Source of the DNA: Magnetococcales bacterium
GTDB taxonomy: Bacteria; Pseudomonadota; Magnetococcia; Magnetococcales; JADFXB01
Direction: 5' to 3'
NCBI GenBank assembly: GCA_015233935.1
Contig: JADFXB010000018.1
Location: 1-45,101 of the forward strand
DNA length: 45,101 nt
The translations under genes were made by a program, and so were the position numbers. The notes beneath the pieces were generated by a model. That model was not told the origin of the DNA. It was given only the letters and a program-made list of their open reading frames with translations, and did no database searches. Shown here one piece after another: positions 15,886-23,582 of the stretch (positions within the stretch are counted from its first letter, which is position 1; the number at the start of each line of letters is the position of its first letter).

Positions 15886-16344
15886 TTACCAGTAGCGACC
15901 ACCCGCCGCAAAGAGAACCACCAACGTTCCCAAAATTAAATTGGTCAACATGATCCGGCGAATCCGCAACATGTAGAGGCCTGCCTCCGGGAAAAGTTCC
16001 TCCTTCACCATGTAACGCAACCGCTGGTAGGGTTTGAAGTAGACATAAAGAAACAAACCAATCATCCACCAACCTACCACTTGCATCACCCAAATGGCAG
16101 GGCCGATGGCTGCAAGACCGCCAAACCCCACGAAAATCATGGTATAGCCGGAAAGGGGCAATCCCACCACCGCTACCCAGACCAAGGGGAGAAAACGACC
16201 CAATACCCCATGCCATAGCAGAACACGAGGCTTCAGATCCAAAAATTCGGAAGAAGGTCGCAACACCACATGGGCAAACGCCATTCCCCCCACCCACAGG
16301 ATGGCGAGAAAAATGTGTACAATGAGCGCGAGAGACATGGACAT
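15886..16344 (-). CDS. CopD-family-like integral membrane protein
   Basis: A 152-residue protein with four hydrophobic helices (about residues 5-26, 47-68, 79-100 and 127-147). It begins 'ALIVHIFLAILWVGGMAFAH', the pattern at the start of CopD-like and related heme or copper membrane proteins; the histidines in helix 1 (H10, H25) could bind a metal or heme. The ribosome-binding site is weak, and ATG 16344 or 16338 is possible. It precedes the acetolactate synthase-like gene on the same strand by 20 bases, probably in one transcript, without an obvious functional link. Confidence 0.6.
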   Translation of the reverse strand: MSMSLALIVHIFLAILWVGGMAFAHVVLRPSSEFLDLKPRVLLWHGVLGRFLPLVWVAVVGLPLSGYTMIFVGFGGLAAIGPAIWVMQVVGWWMIGLFLYVYFKPYQRLRYMVKEELFPEAGLYMLRIRRIMLTNLILGTLVVLFAAGGRYW

Positions 16345-16556
16345 GGAAGTCTGTTGGACATAAAAAAGGTGGGCGAAAACCTCTTAAGCCTGCCTAAAGC
16401 GGGCGACCGGAGGTTAGATTAAGCAATTTTTCCCCCATAATGCAAAGAGACATTGCAGCTTGCGCCATTATAGATTAAGGATAACCTGTTCATTATGAAA
16501 ATCGCAGCACAAAATCAGCCTGTTTGGCCGACTATTCTTAGATGGGAGATGTGAGC

Positions 16557-17009
16557 ATGCAGTCCTTGACCATCCTGGACAAGATGAAATTTTTTGAAGG
16601 TCTCACCGAAGAGGAAAAATCCGCCCTTTCCACCATCCATCTGCGGGTGTTCAAGTATGACGCAGGAACGGTGATCATCAAGGCAGATGGGGATGACCAC
16701 AATCTTTATATCATCATCAAGGGCACCGCCACCGTCATGGGAACCGATAAGGATCCTCTGGCCATCCTGAAACCCGGTGAAGTGTTCGGAGAAATCGCCT
16801 TTCTGGTGCCGCGCCCCCGTTCTGCTTCCGTGGTGGCCAATACCGAGGTCATCGCCATGCGGGTGGATCGGGAGGGATTCAAAACCCTGAGCACCTCCCT
16901 GCGGGAAAAATTAAAGGACAAACTCATTCGCATCATTGTGGATCGACTGACCACACACAAAAAACCGGAAGACCTCTCCCTTTCCAACTCTTTCGACTGG
17001 ACACATTAA
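16557..17009 (+). CDS. stand-alone cyclic-nucleotide-binding domain protein
   Basis: A 150-residue protein consisting almost wholly of a cNMP-binding (CAP_ED) beta-roll. The phosphate-binding cassette 'GEVFGEIAFLVPRPRSAS' is at residues 74-91 and keeps the ribose-contacting glutamate (E79) and the phosphate-contacting arginine (R88), so ligand binding is likely. There is no DNA-binding helix-turn-helix at the C-terminus, unlike CRP/FNR regulators. It must therefore act through another protein, most simply the DAC-like protein encoded 12 bases downstream. I chose ATG 16557 because GGGAG lies about 12 bases before it; the longer frame from 16542 would include this site. The ligand (cAMP, cGMP or other) cannot be told from sequence. 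Confidence 0.85.
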   Translation: MQSLTILDKMKFFEGLTEEEKSALSTIHLRVFKYDAGTVIIKADGDDHNLYIIIKGTATVMGTDKDPLAILKPGEVFGEIAFLVPRPRSASVVANTEVIAMRVDREGFKTLSTSLREKLKDKLIRIIVDRLTTHKKPEDLSLSNSFDWTH

Positions 17010-17021
17010 CGGGGGACGGCA

Positions 17022-18260
17022 GTGTTTGACTACCATATCGTCGAACACGTGATTGAATTGTGGGGACGTGACCAGCAAAGTGCCGGTCTCCACCTCAATT
17101 TCAACCTGGTGAAAAATATTATGGAAACCGTCTTTCTCACCGGTCTCAAACGTGAGGAAGATCGGGCGGTGCAAGTCAGTGTCTCCCTGGCTCCCCCCTC
17201 TTTTTTCCCCAACGAAGCGCGGGTGGGGGAAAATGTGGTCCTCTCCTTCGATAAACGCCTGCCCTTCACCGTGGATGCCCTGGTCAAACTGGCACCCGCC
17301 TTCGATCCGGTGACCACCGGTATCGCTGTTTGCCCCTCAGAGGATGACCCCTCCCAACTGGATATCTGGGGAGCCGTCTTTTCCACCCGGCGGGGACGCA
17401 GCCGTTTTGATGCTTTGCCCTTTACCGTCACCCCTCCCGATATATTGACCATCTCCTCCAGCAAGACCGGTTCGCTCTCCATCTTTCGGGGAGAAAACAT
17501 TATCGCTCGTTTCAACGCCGGTAAGTTTACCGAACCCACCCCTACCCCCTTCACCTCCAGCCTTATGGGTTGGAATTTGCTCAAGGTGGTGCGGGGTCAT
17601 CGGGGATTCAAACACTACGGTGCCCGCTACTGGAACGTCTATCGGGATGTGATCGACCGTTTGTTGGTGGAATCGGCCAAACTCAACCATGGGGGAACCA
17701 TCGTCTGGCTGCCCGAAGAGGAACTCTCGGCCTCCAGCAGTTGGATTCTGCCCAAATATGTGGTCCATAACGGACCAGAAGGGGCCTCCCTGCTGGACCA
17801 CCTGTGCGCCCTGGATCAAAAACGGGAAGATCGCTTAAGCCGTATGGAAGGAGAGGGCAACGAAACCGTCCCCCAATCCCGCGCCGTGGAAGAGGGGATC
17901 CTGGAATGCAAACGCCACATTGTGGAGCATGTGGAGCTGCTGGCCAACCTCACCTCCGTGGATGGGGCATTGATTCTTACTGACAAATTGCAACCCCTCT
18001 CTTTCAGCTCCATCCTCATCGCCCCCCTGTGGTATGGGGAGACCATCTACGGTCCCAACGATGAAGCCCACAACATGGGGCAGGTCAACCTTACCCGCTA
18101 TGGCACCCGTCACAATTCGGCGGTCAACTTTGTGGGTTATTGTCCCGGCAGCGTCACCTTCGTCATCTCCCAGGACGGTCCCATTGCCGGACTCACCCGC
18201 AAGGATGAAGAGACCGTCTATTGGTGGCCGGATTGTTTGAGCCGCCTGTGGGCCAGTTGA
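17022..18260 (+). CDS. DAC (DisA_N-like) nucleotidyl-cyclase-fold protein, possibly DACNV type
   Basis: A 412-residue protein starting at GTG 17022 (GGGGGA 5-8 bases upstream). The C-terminal part contains the two landmarks of diadenylate cyclases: 'VDGALILTDK' at 313-322 (DGA motif) and 'YGTRHNSAVNF' at 360-370 (RHR motif, here RHN), followed by 'VTFVISQDGPI' (DisA: ALVIAISQ.). A 'HGGTIVWLP' segment at 223-231 recalls the N-terminal region of proteins annotated as DACNV sensors. Diadenylate cyclases make c-di-AMP from two ATP. The third RHR residue is changed, so this may be a weak enzyme or a nucleotide sensor. Residues 1-215 are of unknown fold. With the cyclic-nucleotide-binding gene just upstream it forms a two-gene cassette. 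Confidence 0.65.
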   Translation: MFDYHIVEHVIELWGRDQQSAGLHLNFNLVKNIMETVFLTGLKREEDRAVQVSVSLAPPSFFPNEARVGENVVLSFDKRLPFTVDALVKLAPAFDPVTTGIAVCPSEDDPSQLDIWGAVFSTRRGRSRFDALPFTVTPPDILTISSSKTGSLSIFRGENIIARFNAGKFTEPTPTPFTSSLMGWNLLKVVRGHRGFKHYGARYWNVYRDVIDRLLVESAKLNHGGTIVWLPEEELSASSSWILPKYVVHNGPEGASLLDHLCALDQKREDRLSRMEGEGNETVPQSRAVEEGILECKRHIVEHVELLANLTSVDGALILTDKLQPLSFSSILIAPLWYGETIYGPNDEAHNMGQVNLTRYGTRHNSAVNFVGYCPGSVTFVISQDGPIAGLTRKDEETVYWWPDCLSRLWAS

Positions 18261-18261
18261 G

Positions 18262-19434
18262 TCATCTATTCACCACCCTCTGATAGACTTCCACATACCC
18301 TTTGGCCATTTGCCTGGCACTCAAACGATTGCTGACAATAGCGTGTAAATTTTGTGATAGAGCTTGGGCCAGTTCAGGATTCTGGGCAATCTGTTCCACC
18401 CTGTCTGCCAGAGCAGCAGCGTCCCCCACCGCAAAAAGCAGGGCATCCCGCTCATCCACCAATAGATCAGTAAAGGGGCGAATGCGGGAGAGGATGGCAG
18501 GACGTTTCAAGAGACCACACTCCAACAGGGTATAGGGCATTCCCTCACTGCGGGAGGCCATGATTACGCCCATGCTGTTCTTCATCACCGCCACTGTGGT
18601 CGCCCGTTCCAGTCCAAATAAAAAATGGACCCTCTCTCCCAGACCCTCCTGCCTTATGGTGGCCAGTAGTTCACCATAATAATCCACATCCGGTTGATCC
18701 ACCGGTTCCATGGCAACCAGCATCAGGTGGAGGTGGGGGATGCGATTTTTTAATAATTGCCAGGCTTGCACCACTACATGTGGAGACTTGTTGCTGTCGA
18801 TATCTCCCACCATGACAAAGTAGGGGTGGGGTAAAGGGGGATGTGGGGGAATAGGGGTGGGCAGATAGGCGGCGGAAAGGCCGTTCATAACCACCGTGGG
18901 TTTGGCCAGCATGGGCAGTTTTTCTGCCAACCCATCCGCCACCTGGGGGGCTACCGCCGTGAGGGCCGTGGCATCTTCCAGAATCTTCCTAAGCTGCCCC
19001 GCCAACTCCGGCTTGTGCAGAGGAAACTTGAGAAAATCACTGCCCACCCCGGTAACCACATAAGGGGGGCCGCCCAGCTTGGCCAACAAACGAAAATAAA
19101 AATGATACCTCTGTAGGGTGAAGATGTGCACCACATCCACCCCATATTTGCGACAATAAACATAAAGGGATGCCAGGGTTTGGGGAATTTCCCAAGCTGC
19201 TGCCAGCCAGCCCCGCCAAGGTTGATTCACATCCCATGGCAGGCGCAGTCGTTTGCGAAGGAGGGTGACATTACCCACCTCTTCCTGCTGCCAGCGATTG
19301 ACCTGCCAGGGGGAGGGGACAAACAGAGTCACCTTGTATTCATGGCCCAACTCACCTATCAGGTTGACCAGTTGGGTATCCACCCCACCTTTGATTTCCG
19401 GGTAATGGGATCGGAAAACAAATAAAATATGCAT
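18262..19434 (-). CDS. GT4-family glycosyltransferase
   Basis: A 390-residue GT-B glycosyltransferase. The N-terminal acceptor domain begins 'MHILFVFRSHYPEIKGGVDT' (glycine-rich loop of the GT4 family), and the C-terminal donor domain contains 'GVIMASRSEGMPYTLLECGL' with the E-x7-E nucleotide-sugar signature. It transfers a sugar from an activated donor to a lipid- or glycan-linked acceptor at the cytoplasmic membrane; donor and acceptor are unknown. It lies 9 bases after the NodB-like gene on the same strand and third in a three-gene set with the TPR membrane glycosyltransferase. The stop is 1 base from the stop of the converging DAC-like gene. Confidence 0.88.
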   Translation of the reverse strand: MHILFVFRSHYPEIKGGVDTQLVNLIGELGHEYKVTLFVPSPWQVNRWQQEEVGNVTLLRKRLRLPWDVNQPWRGWLAAAWEIPQTLASLYVYCRKYGVDVVHIFTLQRYHFYFRLLAKLGGPPYVVTGVGSDFLKFPLHKPELAGQLRKILEDATALTAVAPQVADGLAEKLPMLAKPTVVMNGLSAAYLPTPIPPHPPLPHPYFVMVGDIDSNKSPHVVVQAWQLLKNRIPHLHLMLVAMEPVDQPDVDYYGELLATIRQEGLGERVHFLFGLERATTVAVMKNSMGVIMASRSEGMPYTLLECGLLKRPAILSRIRPFTDLLVDERDALLFAVGDAAALADRVEQIAQNPELAQALSQNLHAIVSNRLSARQMAKGYVEVYQRVVNR

Positions 19435-19443
19435 GGACGGTGG

Positions 19444-20502
19444 TTATCCTTTCACCCGTTGGGCGGCCAGTTCTCCTAAGGTGGCCAGACGGATATGGGG
19501 GCCGTAATCGTCCAGGCTCCAGCGATGAAATTGCACCAAGGCCGTCAAATGGGAGGAAAACATGGCCTTGGGATGGCCAATGATCGCCACATGACAATCG
19601 GTCTCTTTCCAGTCTGTTCCCTGGAGAAAGTGTTGCAATACCTTCCTCATCACCCAAGGATCCTCCCCCATGGCCAAATGGGCAAAGGTACGGTTGATGC
19701 GACTGTGAAAATGCCAATAGGCCCGTTTCCAGGCCGGTACAGTGGCATCCACCGCCTGCAATGGCCACGCCTCTCCGCGCTGACGGGAGGGATGCTGCAA
19801 GAATATCGCCATGGCCTCCCGCCAGGCACCCCTCCACCCCAACCTTCTGGCCTGCCAGGGGGTGAAGGTGGCAGCGGCAATGGGAACCTCAAACATGGGA
19901 CCCATGACCCAGCCAGGGTGGGTGGGTTCCTGGCTGAAATCAACCCCTGCCTGTCGGTAACCGGGAATGATGGAAGAATCCACCTGCAAACCATGGTCAG
20001 ACAGGATGGACAAGAGTAGCTCTCGCCTGGGGTCCAGGCGATACCCTCCTGCCCGGAAGGCTGTGCACCGATAATGGGCCTTCACTGGACGCAATAACGC
20101 CTGCAAATAGTCCACCCCTTGTTGCACCAGGGCATGAATGTGTCGTGCGCACTCTTTTTCATCCGTTGCCATAGTGGCCAGGGCATAGGCGTTGGCAGGA
20201 AAATGAAAGCCCTTTCCCTGTCTTTCCGCCACCAGCCAATGGGGATGCAGGTGAAGTTGCACATCGTGCCCGGTGGCCACTGCTTGTTGCAGTTGCCCTT
20301 CGGCAAGTTCCACAAAATCATGCTCTCCCCATTGACGAAAACGCCACAGGCAGGCCACATCGGCAAACAGGGTGAGGGGAATTTGCCATTGTTCACATTG
20401 TTCCAGCAAGTCGGCGGTGGGTTCCAGCAACGCCTGTTGGGGGGATAAGTGGTTGCACCCCATGAAGAGTTCATAATCGGCGGTATAGTAGAGGGTGATC
20501 AT
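19444..20502 (-). CDS. NodB-like polysaccharide deacetylase-fold protein (WalW-like)
   Basis: A 352-residue protein. 'ITLYYTADYELF' opens the first strand with the aspartate of the NodB fold, and 'GHDVQLHLHPHW' supplies the His-x3-His metal pair. 'AFRAGGYRLDPRRELLLSI' with Arg-Ala-Gly-Gly is the next catalytic block, as in WalW-type deacetylase-like proteins near LPS or capsule genes. The likely reaction is N- or O-deacetylation of a surface polysaccharide. ATG 20502 overlaps the stop of the upstream TPR membrane protein by four bases, so I prefer it to 20514. Confidence 0.78.
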   Translation of the reverse strand: MITLYYTADYELFMGCNHLSPQQALLEPTADLLEQCEQWQIPLTLFADVACLWRFRQWGEHDFVELAEGQLQQAVATGHDVQLHLHPHWLVAERQGKGFHFPANAYALATMATDEKECARHIHALVQQGVDYLQALLRPVKAHYRCTAFRAGGYRLDPRRELLLSILSDHGLQVDSSIIPGYRQAGVDFSQEPTHPGWVMGPMFEVPIAAATFTPWQARRLGWRGAWREAMAIFLQHPSRQRGEAWPLQAVDATVPAWKRAYWHFHSRINRTFAHLAMGEDPWVMRKVLQHFLQGTDWKETDCHVAIIGHPKAMFSSHLTALVQFHRWSLDDYGPHIRLATLGELAAQRVKG

Positions 20503-22232
20503 TGGGGATGACACAAGGTGTTCAAATGTTGGTTGGTCTTGGGAAAACGAGACAGGCCATCCAGGTTGTCCAGGGCGGTTTGGGCAAGGGCGCAGCGGTT
20601 ACCAGGTGCATCGCCCAAATACTGCTGGATATAAACAAGACTTTCCTCTCCACGACCGGTGGCCTCCAGGGAAACGGCCAGCATGAATCGGGCTTCGATA
20701 CTTTCCTTTAATTGGGCATCCGGCCAGCGTTGCAGCAGTGCTCCCAGATAATAAACCGCCTCCTGATATTGGCGGTTGAGGAGAAAAGCCATGGCGGTGG
20801 TGGCCAATAATTTGGGTGTGGTCTTGGCCAGGGAGGGGATTACCTCGTAGTGAGACCAAGCAGCTTGTGGTTGGTTGAAAGCCGCCAGTAAATTGGCCAA
20901 TTCCAGAGCTACCAGGGGATGATGGGGTTCCATCCGGCGCGCCTCCTCAAACAGGGGCAACGCCCGTTCTGGCTGGTTATGCTCCAGATAGTGTTTACCC
21001 AACAAAATACGGGGATAATAACTCTCCCGGCTAATGGGGTTACCGATGGCATGCTGCCACAAGGTTTCACTGTTTTGCCAGATCAAACTTTGCTGGTTGC
21101 TTAGCCAGGCCAGGAAGGGCAGTGAAATGATGGCCAGGACAGTCCAGGGACGAGAGAGGGTGCCCACCAGGTAGGCCAACCCCAAAAACAATCCCATATG
21201 GGGCAGATAACTCCAGCGATCCGCCCGACAAATGGCCTCTCCCCCTGCAAACAGGCCGGAGAGGGGCAACAAGGCCATCATAAACCACCACCAGCTCATG
21301 AACAACCAGGGCCATCTTTGTCGATACCAAACCACCCCACCACACATCACTCCAAGAAACAGAAGCCACCCCACCTGCCATTGATGAACAAAAGGGTGAT
21401 AAGGGGTCAACCCCAAGGGGAGAATGGTATCTTCGATAAACCCCCCATAATAGGCCACCATATTGGCCAAACGCTCCTGAAGTGGCAGGCTCTCCATGGC
21501 GGTCAGGCGACCGTGGTTGTCAAAACTGAAGAGGGTCAATACGGCAAAACAAAGGGAGATGGCAAAAAATCCCCATTTTTCCCCCACCAGTTTGGCAAAC
21601 GGGAGATGACGTTGCAAAGGCCAGCCATCCAGCAATAACAGGAGCACCGGCAAGGTCACCCATTGGGGCTTGAAGAGCATGCTCAATAGATAAAACAGTA
21701 ATGCCAGGGAGAGCCAAGGGGAGGGAGCACCTTTTTGTACGTGGGAGAGATATCCATGAAGAGCCAACAGACCAAACAAGGCCGCGCCGATCTCCTTCTG
21801 CTCGGAAATCCACACCACCGCCTCCACCCGCAAAGGATGCAGGGAAAACCAAAGAGCCGCCAGCAGAGAGACCCATAAGCGATCCGTCAGACGGCGAGCC
21901 AAGGCGAAAAACAACAGGGTGTTGATGACATGCCCCACCAAACCCACCCAATGGAAGGAGCCAGCCTCCATGCCCAGCCACTCCACCTGGGCCATAAAGG
22001 CCAGGTAGGAAAGAGGCATGGGATAAGGGTGTGCCAGTTGCCACACCGAAAGGGAACCAGACCAGCTCAATCCTTGCTGCACCAGGGCGTTATTGGTGAT
22101 ATAAAAGGGGTCGTCCCAGTTGATGAAATGAAACCCACCCACCTGGTGGTAGGGCCACAAGGAGAGAAGGATCAACACCACCATCCATCCCCAGGGGTGG
22201 TGCCATCGGGAATCTGTTTTCCCCCTGCTCAT
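20499..22232 (-). CDS. polytopic membrane glycosyltransferase-like protein with TPR tail (TMTC-like)
   Basis: A 577-residue protein. About 10-11 membrane helices fill residues 10-410, and the first periplasmic loop has 'FHFINWDDPFYITNN', the acidic DD motif seen in the first loop of GT-C enzymes and TMTC O-mannosyltransferase-like proteins. 'LHPLRVEAVVWISEQKE' is another family hallmark. Residues about 430-560 are tetratricopeptide repeats ('YYPRILLGKHYLEHNQPERA'). The probable role is transfer of a sugar from a lipid-linked donor to an exported protein or glycan at the periplasmic face. ATG 22232 is preceded by AAGGATGG. First of a three-gene unit with a deacetylase and a GT4 enzyme. Confidence 0.78.
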   Translation of the reverse strand: MSRGKTDSRWHHPWGWMVVLILLSLWPYHQVGGFHFINWDDPFYITNNALVQQGLSWSGSLSVWQLAHPYPMPLSYLAFMAQVEWLGMEAGSFHWVGLVGHVINTLLFFALARRLTDRLWVSLLAALWFSLHPLRVEAVVWISEQKEIGAALFGLLALHGYLSHVQKGAPSPWLSLALLFYLLSMLFKPQWVTLPVLLLLLDGWPLQRHLPFAKLVGEKWGFFAISLCFAVLTLFSFDNHGRLTAMESLPLQERLANMVAYYGGFIEDTILPLGLTPYHPFVHQWQVGWLLFLGVMCGGVVWYRQRWPWLFMSWWWFMMALLPLSGLFAGGEAICRADRWSYLPHMGLFLGLAYLVGTLSRPWTVLAIISLPFLAWLSNQQSLIWQNSETLWQHAIGNPISRESYYPRILLGKHYLEHNQPERALPLFEEARRMEPHHPLVALELANLLAAFNQPQAAWSHYEVIPSLAKTTPKLLATTAMAFLLNRQYQEAVYYLGALLQRWPDAQLKESIEARFMLAVSLEATGRGEESLVYIQQYLGDAPGNRCALAQTALDNLDGLSRFPKTNQHLNTLCHPQ

Positions 22233-22433
22233 GCGCCATCCTTCAGTCTGCATCCGGTATTTTTGCTGTGAGACCACCGGGTGCAAGGTAGATAACTTTC
22301 TTCCATGGGTCAAGAGGATGGGCCGAATCCTTTGGGGAAAGCAATTATTATGACTTGACGCAATGGTGACAACCTTCGACAATTTCCTTACCGGGTGGCG
22401 GAACGTTTTTTATGTCAGACAAAGGAGCCGCGC

Positions 22434-23582
22434 TTGTCCTATCGTCCTCTTTTTTATTCTTTGGTGGTTGCCGGTTTGTTGGCCGGGGGCTACTTCTATT
22501 ACACGGGTGAAAAATCACCTGCCACGGTCAGCAGCAAAAAATCGGGTAAAAAATCCGGTCCTGCTGCGGTGACCACTTTGCGCCTTGCCGAGGGTGCCTT
22601 GATGGAGGTAGTGGAAGCGGTGGGGGTGTTGGAAGCCGATACCACCGTCACCTTGAAATCCAGGGTGGATGGTCAGGTGGACAAGGTTTGGTTTCGTGAG
22701 GGGCAGGTGGTCAAACAGGGAGAGACCCTGTTCACCCTGGACAGTCGCAGTTTTGATGCCCAACTCCGCCAGGCCCATGCCAATCTGGAACGGGACACTG
22801 CCCTGTTGGCCAAGGCCCAGCAGGATTTAAACCGCTCCCGTGAACTGGAACGCAAAGATTTGGCCACCCGTGAAAAGATGGACAATCTGCGGGCGGAAGT
22901 GGCCTCTCTCAACGCCACTGTGGCAGCAGACCGTGCCCAGGAAGAGCATGCCCGACTCATGTTGAGTTATGCCACCATCACCTCACCCCTGGAAGGGATG
23001 ACCGGGGCGATTCTGGCCCAGCCTGGCAACACGGTGCGTCAGAATGACACCCCGTTGGTGGTCATCAACCGTGTTCAACCGGTACAGGTGCGATTTGCCA
23101 TCCCGGAAAAATGGTTGCCCAGGGTGCAACAGCGGATCAAAGAGGGTGGCTTGACGGTACAGGCTACTTGGAGTGGGGAGAAAACCCTCACTGAAGCGGG
23201 TAAGGTGATCTTTGTCAACAATGCGGTGGATGTGGCAACTGGCACCCTCACCCTCAAGGCGGCCCTGCCCAACCAGGATATGCGCTTGCTGCCCGGTCAG
23301 TTTGTGCGGGTGACCCTGGCTTTGGGTGAGATCAAGGGTATTCTGGTTCCCTCCAAGGTGGTGCAGTTTGGTCAGAAGGGGAGTTATGTTTACCGTCTGA
23401 AAGGGGATGGGGAGGCAGAGAAGATTACTGTGGAAGTGGTGTCGGAAAACGAAGGCAAGATGATCATTCGTGGAAATTTGCAACCGGGTGATGAAGTGGT
23501 TCTGGAAGGACATTTGCGAGTCAACGCCGGGGATAAGGTCAATCGCAGCGATGACGCCAACCACAAATGGAAACATCCATGA
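22434..23582 (+). CDS. RND efflux periplasmic adaptor (MdtA/AcrA-like membrane fusion protein)
   Basis: A 382-residue adaptor. It has an N-terminal membrane anchor (about residues 5-24), the lipoyl half-motifs 'SRVDGQVDKVWFREGQVVKQ' and 'ATITSPLEGMTGAILAQPG', an alpha-hairpin between them, then beta-barrel ('VQVRFAIPEKWL') and membrane-proximal ('PGDEVVLEGHLRVNAGD') domains. It bridges an inner-membrane RND pump to an outer-membrane TolC-type channel. I chose the unusual TTG start at 22434 because AAAGGAG lies 6 bases before it; the GTG at 22395 in the same frame lacks such a site. The stop overlaps the permease start by four bases. No outer-membrane channel gene is in the window. Confidence 0.9.
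   Translation: MSYRPLFYSLVVAGLLAGGYFYYTGEKSPATVSSKKSGKKSGPAAVTTLRLAEGALMEVVEAVGVLEADTTVTLKSRVDGQVDKVWFREGQVVKQGETLFTLDSRSFDAQLRQAHANLERDTALLAKAQQDLNRSRELERKDLATREKMDNLRAEVASLNATVAADRAQEEHARLMLSYATITSPLEGMTGAILAQPGNTVRQNDTPLVVINRVQPVQVRFAIPEKWLPRVQQRIKEGGLTVQATWSGEKTLTEAGKVIFVNNAVDVATGTLTLKAALPNQDMRLLPGQFVRVTLALGEIKGILVPSKVVQFGQKGSYVYRLKGDGEAEKITVEVVSENEGKMIIRGNLQPGDEVVLEGHLRVNAGDKVNRSDDANHKWKHP

Noticed and set aside
15866-16297. 144-residue N-terminal extension of the acetolactate synthase-like gene
   Set aside because: It overlaps the CopD-like gene in another frame and does not resemble the family; ATG 15865 has its own binding site.
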